Part shown: piece after piece, positions 55,608 through 64,000 of the stretch
How the letters are laid out: every line of letters begins with the position of its first letter
Numbering within the stretch: the stretch's first letter is position 1
Assembly (NCBI RefSeq): GCF_000471625.1
Contig: NZ_AUSW01000006.1
Coordinates: 116,890 to 180,889 of the forward strand
Source of the DNA: Psychrobacter aquaticus CMS 56
Lineage (GTDB): Bacteria > Pseudomonadota > Gammaproteobacteria > Pseudomonadales > Moraxellaceae
DNA length: 64,000 bases
Direction: 5' to 3'
The notes under the pieces: model-generated
The model's input: the letters and a program-made list of their open reading frames with translations, nothing else
Database searches by the model: none
What the model was told of the DNA's origin: nothing
Position numbers and translations under genes: made by a program

Positions 55608-56651
55608 ATGAATGAATTTGAGCTGATTGAGCGTATATTTTCACAGATGCAATCGGCACAACTATCATTAGATGATGTCGAAAAAGGCATTGGTGATGAT
55701 GCCGCGGTGATGGCGTTGCCTACAGGTTCGCGCTTAGTGAGCTGTATTGATACGCTCGTTCAAGGGCGACACTTTAGCGCTGACTGGAATCAAGTAAACA
55801 CGCTGGCATTTGCCATTGGTTATAAGGCGGTCGCCGTCAACGTCTCAGACATTGCTGCCATGGGTGCGACACCGCACAGTATTTTATTGGCGTTGGCATT
55901 ACCTGAGCGCTTAGCAAATGAGCAATGGTTAAGTGAGTTTGCCAAAGGTTTGTTTCATGCCTGCCAACTGTTTGGTGTAACGCTGATTGGCGGTGATACC
56001 ACGCGCAGCGATAGTTTGGTGCTGAGTGTCAGCGCGCAAGGGTTACTTGCTGTAGGCACGCCAGCCGTTTACCGCTCAGGGGCACAGGTTGGCGACAAAG
56101 TCTATGTGTCAGGGTCACTTGGTGATGCCAGTTATGCCTTGCAACATCCTAAAAGTATTCAAGGTGTAGAACTGGCACATCGGCTACATATGCCTACCCC
56201 TCGTATTGCGTTGGGTGCCGCCTTGGCAAAAGTTGGTGCAACAGCAATGATTGATATCTCTGATGGTCTTTACCAGGACCTTGGGCATATTTGCCAACAA
56301 AGCGCTGTTAGCATGCGCTTACATCTAGATCAGCTGCCGACTAGCGCATCGTTAGCAACCGTTGATTTATCTGAGCGCTTATTGTGTCAATTGGCTGGTG
56401 GGGATGATTACGAGCTGGCTTTTACTTTACCCGCTCATATCGCGCCGCCTGCCAGCAACACGCCTGTCACCTACATTGGTGAAGTCATCGCGTTAGCAGA
56501 CAAACCAAAAAATCATATAGAAAACCATATAAATAGTGCCGCGCATTTATATCCTGAGCTTGATTATCAAGGACAGCCAGTAACTCAGACACATCCTGCA
56601 CCATTTCCTAAATGGCCCAAGCTGACTGGTTACCAACATTTTACAGGTTAA
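55608..56651 (+). CDS. thiL: Thiamine-monophosphate kinase
   Basis: The 347-residue kinase starts 2 bp after the nusB stop. It has GIGDDAAVM near the N-terminus, NVSDIAAMGATPHSILLALA, GGDTTRSDSLVL and DISDGLYQDLGHI, the AIR-synthase-fold signature of ThiL. It makes thiamine pyrophosphate from thiamine monophosphate. Confidence 0.95.
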   Translation: MNEFELIERIFSQMQSAQLSLDDVEKGIGDDAAVMALPTGSRLVSCIDTLVQGRHFSADWNQVNTLAFAIGYKAVAVNVSDIAAMGATPHSILLALALPERLANEQWLSEFAKGLFHACQLFGVTLIGGDTTRSDSLVLSVSAQGLLAVGTPAVYRSGAQVGDKVYVSGSLGDASYALQHPKSIQGVELAHRLHMPTPRIALGAALAKVGATAMIDISDGLYQDLGHICQQSAVSMRLHLDQLPTSASLATVDLSERLLCQLAGGDDYELAFTLPAHIAPPASNTPVTYIGEVIALADKPKNHIENHINSAAHLYPELDYQGQPVTQTHPAPFPKWPKLTGYQHFTG

Positions 56652-56654
56652 CCT

Positions 56655-57236
56655 ATGACCGATCATAATCTCTCCAAGCCTGATATTAGTAAAGCTAATG
56701 ACTGCCCACCTTTACCAACAAATGCCAGTCTGCTTGATCGTGCGGTTTATTGGCTTGGTCTTGGTTTAGGTAGTGGCCTGCCTCGCCGTGCGCCCGGTAC
56801 ATGGGGGACAGTTGGTGGTTTAATCATTGCGATACCCTTAATGAGCTTAGGTTTTGTGCCGTTTTTGCTTATTACTGTTTTGTCCTGCTTTTTGGGTATT
56901 TGGATATGTGGTCGTACCTCTGAGCTGATGCAAGGTCACGATGACCCCCATATCGTTTGGGATGAATGGTCGGGTATCTGGATTACGTTACTGCCATTTT
57001 CTTATATGGGTGTCTCTGCTACCAGTTTTTGGCAAGACATATCCCAAAGCTTGTCTATCATTGCACTTATCATCGCTTTTGTCTTATTTCGCTTTTTTGA
57101 CATTATTAAGCCACCACCAATTGGCTGGGCAGATAAAAAAGTCGCTGGCGGTTTGGGTATTATGCTAGATGATATTATTGCTGGTGTGATGGCAGCAGCA
57201 GTATGGATGATTGTAATGATGGGTATGTTGCTATAA
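56655..57236 (+). CDS. pgpA: Phosphatidylglycerophosphatase A
   Basis: The 193-residue membrane protein starts 3 bp after thiL, and has GSGLPRRAPGTWGTVGGL, DPHIVWDEWSGIWI and GGLGIMLDDIIAGVMAA. PgpA dephosphorylates phosphatidylglycerophosphate, giving the PG used by the cardiolipin synthase elsewhere in the window. nusB-thiL-pgpA is a well-known operon. Confidence 0.95.
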   Translation: MTDHNLSKPDISKANDCPPLPTNASLLDRAVYWLGLGLGSGLPRRAPGTWGTVGGLIIAIPLMSLGFVPFLLITVLSCFLGIWICGRTSELMQGHDDPHIVWDEWSGIWITLLPFSYMGVSATSFWQDISQSLSIIALIIAFVLFRFFDIIKPPPIGWADKKVAGGLGIMLDDIIAGVMAAAVWMIVMMGMLL

Positions 57237-57380
57237 TCATATGCACAGTAAGCCTTTTTTATATGACTTATTATATAACCTTAAGTTACAAAGCTTGCAC
57301 GTCATGTCGTTTTTCTTAAATCAATATTTACGTTATAATCGAATCTTATATTTTGTTACACCTATACTATAAGAGCCATT

Positions 57381-58757
57381 ATGACATCTCCTCTTTCTGT
57401 AATTATTCTAGCTGCCGGTAAAGGCACGCGTATGCAGTCGGCTAAGCCAAAAGTGCTGCAAACGCTGGCTGGTAAATCACTACTCGCTCATGTCTTAGAC
57501 ACTTGCCATCAGTTGACTGTTGATGAAACCATCATCGTTCATGGCTTTGGCGGTGAGCAAGTGCAATCAGAAATTACCGATCAGTATGCGCAGTCCTCAA
57601 TCACTTGGGTTGCGCAAACGGAACAGCTAGGAACTGGACATGCGGTCAAAGTGACCCTGTCTGATTTACCAAAAGAAGGACAAAGTCTTATTCTTTATGG
57701 CGATGTGCCATTGGTGAGCTGTCAAACGTTAGCCGCATTAAAAACGGCAAACACTGACGGCATGTCTATGCTTACTTTGACGGTCGATAATCCCTTTGGG
57801 CTAGGCCGTATTAAACGTGACCAAGCGGGTAACATCACCGCCATTGTTGAGCAAAAAGATGCCAATACCGATGAGCAAAGTATCAAAGAGATCAACAGTG
57901 GTATCTACTGCGTCGATAATGCCCTTTTGCATAAATATCTGCCTGAGCTGTCTAATGACAACGCTCAGCAAGAATATTACCTGACAGATATTGTCAAAAT
58001 GGCAGTCGCTGATGGCATTACCATTGCTGCGATTGAACCTGAACATACTTTTGAAATTGAAGGCGTCAATAACCGTCAGCAGTTGGCCAGCTTAGAGCGC
58101 ACATGGCAAGGTAAGCTGGTCGCTGACCTGCAAGAAGCAGGCGTACAGTTTGCTGATCCGACCCGTGTTGATATTCGTGGTACGTTGACCGCAGGACAAG
58201 ATGTGTTTATTGACGTTAATGTGGTCTTTGAAGGTGACTGCACCTTGGGTGACAATGTCTATATCGAAGCGGGCTGCGTGATCAAGAGCACCAGTATCGG
58301 CAATGCGTGCCATCTAAAGCCATATTGTGTCATTGATCAGACTCAGATTGAAGCTGGCGTGACCATCGGCCCATTTGTAAATCTGCGTCCTGACACCCGT
58401 TTGGCCAGTAACAGCCGTATTGGCAACTTTGTGGAAATCAAAAAATCCACCATCGGTCACGGTAGCAAAGTCAACCATCTCAGCTACATTGGTGATGCTA
58501 TCATCGGTACAGATGTCAATGTTGGTGCAGGCGTGATCACTTGCAATTATGATGGCGTCAATAAATCACAAACCATTATTAAAGACAATGCTTTCATCGG
58601 TTCCAATGCCAGTTTGGTCGCGCCCGTAACCATAGGTGATACCGCTAATGTGGCAGCAGGTTCCGTGATTACCAAAAATGTTGACGATAAAGCATTAGCG
58701 TTCGGACGCGCACGGCAAACGCAAAAAGAGAACTTTCAAAGACCCATTAAAAAATAA
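57381..58757 (+). CDS. glmU: Bifunctional GlmU
   Basis: The 458-residue enzyme has an N-terminal uridyltransferase (ILAAGKGTRMQSAKPKVLQT) and a C-terminal left-handed beta-helix acetyltransferase (IGNFVEIKKSTIGHG, NYDGVNKSQTII). It makes UDP-GlcNAc from GlcN-1-P. glmS follows after 178 bp, so the hexosamine genes are grouped. Confidence 0.97.
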   Translation: MTSPLSVIILAAGKGTRMQSAKPKVLQTLAGKSLLAHVLDTCHQLTVDETIIVHGFGGEQVQSEITDQYAQSSITWVAQTEQLGTGHAVKVTLSDLPKEGQSLILYGDVPLVSCQTLAALKTANTDGMSMLTLTVDNPFGLGRIKRDQAGNITAIVEQKDANTDEQSIKEINSGIYCVDNALLHKYLPELSNDNAQQEYYLTDIVKMAVADGITIAAIEPEHTFEIEGVNNRQQLASLERTWQGKLVADLQEAGVQFADPTRVDIRGTLTAGQDVFIDVNVVFEGDCTLGDNVYIEAGCVIKSTSIGNACHLKPYCVIDQTQIEAGVTIGPFVNLRPDTRLASNSRIGNFVEIKKSTIGHGSKVNHLSYIGDAIIGTDVNVGAGVITCNYDGVNKSQTIIKDNAFIGSNASLVAPVTIGDTANVAAGSVITKNVDDKALAFGRARQTQKENFQRPIKK

Positions 58758-58935
58758 TTGAATCATTAAAAGTGATATGGATAACCGTCATACCTTTAAA
58801 AAAATTAAGCAGTACGGCAATTTTTGTGGTGCTGCTTCATCGTTTTTATAAATTAATTATTTTGTTAACACTCACTCATACGATTTATTGATTGAGTCAT
58901 CAACGTATATTACACATTAAATTTAAGGAATAGCC

Positions 58936-60780
58936 ATGTGCGGAATTGTAGGGGCAGTTGCTGAGCGTAATATTGCCAATATCTTACTTGAAGGTCTCAA
59001 ACGTCTAGAGTACAGAGGTTATGATTCTGCTGGCTTAACCGTCATTCGCGATGGTGCGTTGCATCGCGAGCGCCAAGTCGGCAAGGTTCAAGCGCTGGTC
59101 GATGCGGTCGCCATCAATCCAGAGTTTTTTGATGGTCATACTGGTATCGCTCATACACGCTGGGCCACGCATGGCGAACCTGCACAGCGTAACGCGCATC
59201 CACACGTTTCAGGCAAGATTGCTGTCGTGCATAATGGTATTGTCGAAAACTATGCTGAGCTTAAAGAAACACTCATGGCCAAAGGTTATGAATTTACTTC
59301 GCAGACAGATACCGAAGTCGTTGCGCATTTGATTCATGATATTTATAAACAAAACCCTGATTTACTAGAAGCGGTTCGTACTATTATTCCGCTATTACAT
59401 GGTGCGTTTGCCTTGGGTATCGTGCATGTCGATTGTCCAGATGAACTCATCACTGTACGTTTAGGTTCGCCACTGGTGATTGGTGTGGGTATTGGTGAGA
59501 ATTTTATTGCCTCAGATCAATTGGCTTTGCTTCCAGTAACCAACCGTTTTATGTATTTAGAAGAAGGCGACATCGCTAAGTTGACGCGCAGCAGCATTCA
59601 AGTCTATGCAGATGGTATAGAAGTTAAGCGTCAGATACATGAAATTGATGCCGCCCAGCACAATGCCGATAAAGGTGAATTTAAACATTACATGCTTAAA
59701 GAAATTTATGAGCAGCCAGATGCGGTCGCCCGTACGCTTGAGATGGCACTCGACAAAGGCGAAAACGTTAAGCTACGCGATGACTTTTTGCAACGTCATG
59801 AAACGCAGCTAAAAGGTATCAAGAGCGTACAAATCATCGCTTGTGGTACCAGTTATCACTCAGGTCTGGTCGCAAAATATTGGTTCGAAAGCCTAATTCG
59901 TGTGCCCTGTTCCGTTGAGGTTGCGAGTGAATTCCGTTATCGCAATCCAGTCGTTGTCGATCATTCATTAGTTATCTGCATTTCTCAATCTGGTGAAACG
60001 GCGGATACTTTATCTGCGCTACGTGATACGCAAAAGCAGTCGCCAACAGGTTTAGTCAGCTTGGCATTATGCAATGTCCCTACTTCATCGCTAGTACGCG
60101 AGACTGATATTTTCTTGCCGACACTAGCAGGCCCTGAGATTGGGGTTGCTTCTACCAAAGCCTTTACGACTCAGCTTGTCGCTCTCATGTTACTGGTATT
60201 AAAAGTGGGTGCTGTTCAACAGCGTATGTCTGAAGAGCGCTTGAGCACATTGATTGGCGAGCTACACCAGTTGCCGGGTCAGCTGTATAACAGCTTAAAT
60301 CTTGATGCACCTATCAAGACCATGAGTGAGCACTTTGAAGACAAGAAAAGCTGTTTATTCCTAGGTCGTGGCTTGCAATTTCCTATTGCTCTAGAAGGCG
60401 CGTTAAAACTCAAAGAAATCTCTTATATTCATGCAGAAGGCTATGCGGCAGGTGAGCTCAAACATGGGCCATTGGCATTGGTAGACAAAGACATGCCAAT
60501 CGTCGTCCTTGCCCCTAAAGACAGTATGTTTGATAAGCTTAAAGCCAACATGCAAGAAGTGCATGCACGTCACGGGGAGTTATTTGTATTTGCTAGTGAG
60601 TCCAGTCAGATGGTCGCAGAAGATCGTTTGCACGTAGTCCATGTACCTGATGTCTGTGAGATATTGGCTCCTATTATCTATAGTGTCCCTGTACAGTTGT
60701 TGTCATACCATGTGGCCGTGTTGCGCGGTACAGACGTTGACCAACCACGTAATCTTGCAAAATCGGTAACTGTCGAATAA
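58936..60780 (+). CDS. glmS: Glutamine--fructose-6-phosphate aminotransferase GlmS
   Basis: The 614-residue enzyme begins MCGIVGAVAERNIANILLEG, with Cys2 as the glutaminase nucleophile. Two SIS domains follow (IACGTSYHSG, SQSGETADTL, LGRGLQFPIALEGALKLKEI). It ends NLAKSVTVE, the conserved end that encodes the Tn7 attachment site. A Tn7-like transposon is inserted just downstream; the glmS frame is intact. Confidence 0.97.
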   Translation: MCGIVGAVAERNIANILLEGLKRLEYRGYDSAGLTVIRDGALHRERQVGKVQALVDAVAINPEFFDGHTGIAHTRWATHGEPAQRNAHPHVSGKIAVVHNGIVENYAELKETLMAKGYEFTSQTDTEVVAHLIHDIYKQNPDLLEAVRTIIPLLHGAFALGIVHVDCPDELITVRLGSPLVIGVGIGENFIASDQLALLPVTNRFMYLEEGDIAKLTRSSIQVYADGIEVKRQIHEIDAAQHNADKGEFKHYMLKEIYEQPDAVARTLEMALDKGENVKLRDDFLQRHETQLKGIKSVQIIACGTSYHSGLVAKYWFESLIRVPCSVEVASEFRYRNPVVVDHSLVICISQSGETADTLSALRDTQKQSPTGLVSLALCNVPTSSLVRETDIFLPTLAGPEIGVASTKAFTTQLVALMLLVLKVGAVQQRMSEERLSTLIGELHQLPGQLYNSLNLDAPIKTMSEHFEDKKSCLFLGRGLQFPIALEGALKLKEISYIHAEGYAAGELKHGPLALVDKDMPIVVLAPKDSMFDKLKANMQEVHARHGELFVFASESSQMVAEDRLHVVHVPDVCEILAPIIYSVPVQLLSYHVAVLRGTDVDQPRNLAKSVTVE

Positions 60781-60805
60781 TTTAAGTAATTGATTTTAAT
60801 GAAGT
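60745..60805 (+). other. attTn7 target region (glmS end plus 25 bp)
   Basis: The last ~36 bp of glmS (encoding PRNLAKSVTVE) form the likely TnsD-type recognition sequence. The transposon end (TGT at 60806) lies 25 bp after the stop codon, as in classic Tn7. The five bases 60801-60805 (GAAGT) would be the target duplication; the copy at the far end is outside the window. Confidence 0.8.
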
Positions 60806-60891
60806 TGTCATTGAGTAATTACCTATCATACCAAGTAATTACTTATCATACTGAGTAATTACTTATCATACTGAGTAATTACCTATCATAC
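60806..60891 (+). mobile_element. Tn7-like transposon end with four tandem TnsB-type binding sites
   Basis: The element starts TGTCAT at 60806. Four 20-bp units follow without spacing: 60812-60831, 60832-60851, 60852-60871 and 60872-60891. Each has the core AGTAATTAC(C/T)TATCATAC. Closely packed TnsB sites next to glmS and before tnsA match the right-end layout of Tn7. The repeats probably also overlap the tnsA promoter, giving TnsB-dependent repression. Confidence 0.85.
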
Positions 60892-60951
60892 TATTGTATG
60901 ATGATTAATCCTTTGCTATCTTGTATTAACGAGATGACAAAGGATTTTTTT

Positions 60952-61761
60952 GTGAATAACAAAAATAGAAAAAGCTCCATAACAACTAAGTCTTCAAAAG
61001 ACTATCAACCATTTGTCAAAGTAGCTGATATATCCTCACTTGGAAGATCTCACCGTGTCTTTGGTCATAAGACCAAACGAACACATCACCTTCTCTCTGA
61101 TCTTGAGCTTGCAGTATTCTTAATTTTTGAGTGGCATGGCAATGTTGAAGATATACAAGAGCAGTTCCCTTTAGATATCAATATAACTAAGCAAATTGCC
61201 GATGATGTAGGAATTAAGCATCCATCTCAAAAAGGTGAGCTCAAAACAATGACTACTGACTTCTACGTCATATCTAAAAACATTAAATCAGTAACGTCTC
61301 AATTAGCGCTCCAAGCTAAATATAGCAATCATTTAGATGATAATAGGACTATAGAAAAGTTAGAATTAGAACGCAGATACTGGGAACAAAAAGATGTGGA
61401 TTTCAAAATCATTACTGAAAAAGACATTCCTAGAGCTGTAACTGACAATATAAAATGGTTGTATCCCTCTAAGAATACTTATCTGATTACTATTGAAGAA
61501 AACGATTTTACTTTCTATTCAGAACAGATTATTGAGAGCCCTACTCTAAAAATCATAGATTTTTGTAAGAAAATTGACTCTGCTTACGACCACCCTCTTG
61601 GTACAGCATTAAGCAAACTAAAGAATTTAATAGCCCACGGTTATATCAGCTTTGATATACGAAAAGATTACCGAAAGATCGTTTGTGCTGAACTATCCAT
61701 AGTAGATAAGGTTTATTCTAATTACATAGACAAGGAGCTCAAACATGCTTCGAATCAATGA
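60952..61761 (+). CDS. tnsA: Tn7-like transposase endonuclease subunit TnsA
   Basis: The start is set at the GTG (60952) because AAAGGA lies 7 bp upstream; ATGs at 60898, 60901 and 60934 are in frame and would add up to 18 residues. The 269-residue endonuclease has RSHRVFGHKTKRTHHLLSDL-ELAVFLIFEW, TTDFYVI, QLALQAK and KLELERRYWEQKDV, closely matching Tn7 TnsA. Putative catalytic residues are the Glu in SDLE, the Asp in TTDF, and the Gln-x-Lys of LQAK. TnsA cuts the 5' ends for cut-and-paste transposition. The gene overlaps tnsB by 17 bp. Confidence 0.93.
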   Translation: MNNKNRKSSITTKSSKDYQPFVKVADISSLGRSHRVFGHKTKRTHHLLSDLELAVFLIFEWHGNVEDIQEQFPLDINITKQIADDVGIKHPSQKGELKTMTTDFYVISKNIKSVTSQLALQAKYSNHLDDNRTIEKLELERRYWEQKDVDFKIITEKDIPRAVTDNIKWLYPSKNTYLITIEENDFTFYSEQIIESPTLKIIDFCKKIDSAYDHPLGTALSKLKNLIAHGYISFDIRKDYRKIVCAELSIVDKVYSNYIDKELKHASNQ

Positions 61762-63838
61762 TGTTTATGACTATAAGCAAACGAAATTCAGGTTATTGAG
61801 TGAAATAACATCTGGATATATTTGGATTAATATTGATGACAAATCCGCTATGCCAGAGTTTATAGACCGATTAAGCTTGAATGTACTCATTGAAGATGAG
61901 GCTTGTACACTGACCCAAGATCCTTATGAGAATTTACGTCTGACTAATGAACCTAGCGCCTCATCACGAGCAATTAAGCGAGATAATAATTATGCATTAA
62001 TATCTCCCATAATATTAGACCCAGATCACTATGAGGCAAACGTTAGAGGCCCATTAATTAATGATGTCTTAGCTCAAAATAAAACTACTAAACAAACTTT
62101 ATATCGCTTACTAAGGAATTATTGGCAGAGAGGACAAACTCCTAATGCTCTACTGCCTGTGCGCACAAATAAGCGTAAAGATGGCAAGGAACGTCAAATA
62201 AAGAAGAAGCTTGGCCGACCTCGTATTTATAGCGATGGCAAAGGTATGATAATAACTGATGAAATTGCAAGGTTATTTAATTTAGTCATTAATCGTCATT
62301 TACTAAACCAGAGTAAGCATACGATAGGCTATGCATATCGTAAGTTTCAATCAATTTATCGTTCTAAATATCCTCAAATTAATGACACAGAAATCCCTAC
62401 TATCTGGCAATTTAAATATCATTACGATACTAATTTTAGTACATTAGAAAAGCTCAGAAGCCGCACTAATAATAAGATATTTAATAAAGACATACGCCCG
62501 CTACACTCAACAGTAAATACGCATATTCTAGGCCCTGGTTCAAAGTATGAAATTGATGCAACCATAGCAGACATTTATCTATTATCTGACTCTGATAGAG
62601 CTAGCATCGTTGGTAGACCAATTATCTATTTGATAGCAGATGTGTTTTCCAGAATGGTGACAGGTTTTTATATAGGATTTGAAAACCCATCCTATGTAAC
62701 AAGCGTACAAGCAATAAAAACAGCCGTCTGTGATAAAACAGATATATGCAAAAAGTTTGGTATAGATATTTCTTCAGAGGATTGGCCATGCATCGGCTTA
62801 CCTGAATCGATACTTGCCGATAGAGGAGAGTTACTAGGCTCTCAAATTGAAACGCTTGAGAAGAGCTTTTCAGTAAGAATTGAAAATACGCCCGCTTATC
62901 GAGGTGATTTGAAGGGTATCGTCGAAAGATACTTCAATACTATTCAAGCAAAATTTAAACCTCATACGACCAAAATGGGAGTAGTACAGGGTATAAAAGA
63001 AGTACGAAGAGGTGGACACGACTATCGCATAGATGCCACTTTAACTATTACAGATTTCACTAAAATCATCATAAATTCAATACTCATGCATAATAACCAT
63101 CATCTCTTAGCTAGCTATGATAGAGAGGCAGATATGCCTCCAGATATGCCGCTTATACCAATTGAAATATGGAACTGGGGATTGCAAAATAGAACTGGTC
63201 AATTAAGAGCTGTCGATGCAGATAGCATTCATGTAGCCTTATTACCACGACATACAGCAACTATCTCGAACTTAGGTATAAAGTTGTTTGGTGTTTACTA
63301 TACATGCTCCGAGATCATGCAACATGGCTGGCTACATCGCAAAGGTACTGTTAATAGACCTAGATCTATTCAGGTAGCATATGATTTAATTGACGCCTCA
63401 AAAATTTATATTTTTTATGAGGATAATAGTCTTAATTACTGGATTGGAACACTTGCCGATCGCTCAAGGGAGTTCAAAAACTGTAGTTGGTGGGAGGTAT
63501 GGCAGGTTCAAAAGATACAAAAAGTAGCTAATGCAAAACAAGAAATAAAAAGCAGTATTGCTTTAACAGACTTAGAAGATGAAATACAGGCTATTTTAAA
63601 AGAGTCTGAAATGAAAAAGAATAACAGTAATGAATCTAAGAACTCCCGAATCTCAAAAATTAGAAGTAATCGAGATACAGAAAAAGCTTCAGAACGCCAT
63701 CATCAAAAACAATCTCATCACATTAAAAACAAGACTCATTTGAAAGTAATCAAAGATGACTCTCCAAATTCCCCATCTGATGAAGATCTGGCACTAAGCA
63801 ATCCGATTTATACATCATTGTTATTTGAGGATGAATGA
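61745..63838 (+). CDS. tnsB: Tn7-like transposase TnsB (DDE)
   Basis: The 697-residue DDE transposase has catalytic Asp271 (KYEIDATIAD), Asp359 (ILADRGELLG) and Glu394 (GIVERYFN), within 2 positions of Tn7 TnsB numbering. A helix-turn-helix-rich N-terminal region (about 105-240) binds the end repeats. TnsB cuts and joins the 3' ends. The C-terminal ~60 residues are rich in Ser, Lys and Asn, as expected for the TnsC-contact tail. It starts 17 bp before the tnsA stop and ends 1 bp before tnsC. Confidence 0.95.
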   Translation: MLRINDVYDYKQTKFRLLSEITSGYIWINIDDKSAMPEFIDRLSLNVLIEDEACTLTQDPYENLRLTNEPSASSRAIKRDNNYALISPIILDPDHYEANVRGPLINDVLAQNKTTKQTLYRLLRNYWQRGQTPNALLPVRTNKRKDGKERQIKKKLGRPRIYSDGKGMIITDEIARLFNLVINRHLLNQSKHTIGYAYRKFQSIYRSKYPQINDTEIPTIWQFKYHYDTNFSTLEKLRSRTNNKIFNKDIRPLHSTVNTHILGPGSKYEIDATIADIYLLSDSDRASIVGRPIIYLIADVFSRMVTGFYIGFENPSYVTSVQAIKTAVCDKTDICKKFGIDISSEDWPCIGLPESILADRGELLGSQIETLEKSFSVRIENTPAYRGDLKGIVERYFNTIQAKFKPHTTKMGVVQGIKEVRRGGHDYRIDATLTITDFTKIIINSILMHNNHHLLASYDREADMPPDMPLIPIEIWNWGLQNRTGQLRAVDADSIHVALLPRHTATISNLGIKLFGVYYTCSEIMQHGWLHRKGTVNRPRSIQVAYDLIDASKIYIFYEDNSLNYWIGTLADRSREFKNCSWWEVWQVQKIQKVANAKQEIKSSIALTDLEDEIQAILKESEMKKNNSNESKNSRISKIRSNRDTEKASERHHQKQSHHIKNKTHLKVIKDDSPNSPSDEDLALSNPIYTSLLFEDE

Positions 63839-63839
63839 T

Positions 63840-64000
63840 ATGCTATCGTCAAACACTGTTACAGCAGACTATAGAAAAACGGATATACCTCGATACAACG
63901 ATAATCCATTTATTGAAGCACTACCTCCTATCGCTGAACCAAAAGCTGTTATTGAAGCTCTTAGAAGTCGTGTTGATATCGTATATTCAGATAAAAGTAT
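63840..64000 (+). CDS. tnsC: Tn7-like transposition ATPase TnsC, N-terminus only
   Basis: An ATG at 63840 opens a frame that runs off the right edge after about 53 codons (MLSSNTVTADYRKTDIPRYN...NPFIEALPPI). The N-P-x-I-E-A-L-P segment resembles TnsC N-termini. TnsC is the AAA+ regulator linking target selection to TnsA/TnsB. It starts 1 bp after the tnsB stop. The P-loop is beyond the edge, so the call relies on context and the N-terminal motif. Confidence 0.85.
   Translation, partial: MLSSNTVTADYRKTDIPRYNDNPFIEALPPIAEPKAVIEALRSRVDIVYSDKS

Noticed and set aside
58758..58935. glmS ribozyme/riboswitch upstream of glmS.
   Set aside because: No conserved core was seen, and the ribozyme is typical of Gram-positive bacteria.
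60812..60891. Four evenly spaced repeats looked like a CRISPR array.
   Set aside because: The 20-bp units abut with no spacers and lie at a transposon end next to tnsA; they fit TnsB binding sites.

Overview
The window looks like chromosome from a Psychrobacter-type member of the Moraxellaceae (Gammaproteobacteria). This is inferred from the gene content and order (a short dcw cluster ending at mraY, glmU-glmS, nusB-thiL-pgpA, acnA, a malonate decarboxylase operon with MadLM) and from long, acidic or lysine-rich tails on housekeeping proteins. No 16S gene is present, so the genus is an inference.

Layout. (1) 1-6.0 kb: a minus-strand defence island. A type I restriction-modification operon (hsdM, hsdS, then hsdR running off the left edge) has a two-gene CBASS-like module inserted between hsdS and hsdR: a CD-NTase (SMODS) with a C-terminal sensor domain, and a membrane SLATT effector. 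A single-TRD HsdS-like gene and an unknown gene lie upstream. (2) 6.0-12.6 kb: YdcF-like protein, cardiolipin synthase, then a decayed patch with a truncated second rlmA copy, a Hint/toxin-tail remnant, an EamA transporter and a small secreted basic protein. The last three are each interrupted by one in-frame TAG. (3) 12.8-22.0 kb: a complete malonate utilisation operon (madL, madM, mdcA, C, D, E, G, B, H and a TSUP permease), divergent from a GntR/FCD regulator with a palindromic operator candidate at its start. (4) 22.4-26.8 kb: an arsenic locus made of ArsO-like flavoprotein, an ArsC-ArsR fusion, the GAPDH of the arsenophosphoglycerate route and ArsJ, with an 11-bp inverted repeat lying across the promoter. 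(5) 26.8-31.1 kb: palindromic intergenic repeats, a tandem Usp, a SulP/STAS anion transporter and a PepSY protein. (6) 31.1-40.7 kb: rlmA and the division/cell-wall genes rsmH-ftsL-ftsI-murE-murF-mraY. (7) 41.0-49.8 kb: gltX, tRNA-Ala and tRNA-Glu, a LysE exporter, acnA and small genes, some resembling immunity proteins. (8) 49.9-60.8 kb: metabolic genes (yafJ, thrB, hisF, ribH, nusB, thiL, pgpA, glmU, glmS). (9) 60.8-64.0 kb: the glmS-proximal end of a Tn7-like transposon, inserted 25 bp after the glmS stop, with four 20-bp tandem TnsB-type sites followed by tnsA, tnsB and the start of tnsC. Its cargo lies outside the window.

The strongest leads are the CBASS module nested in the type I R-M operon with its extra upstream genes, the Tn7-like element whose cargo is just out of view, and the cluster of TAG-interrupted genes around 9.7-12.6 kb. 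All functions are read from motifs, domain memory and gene context; no searches were run.
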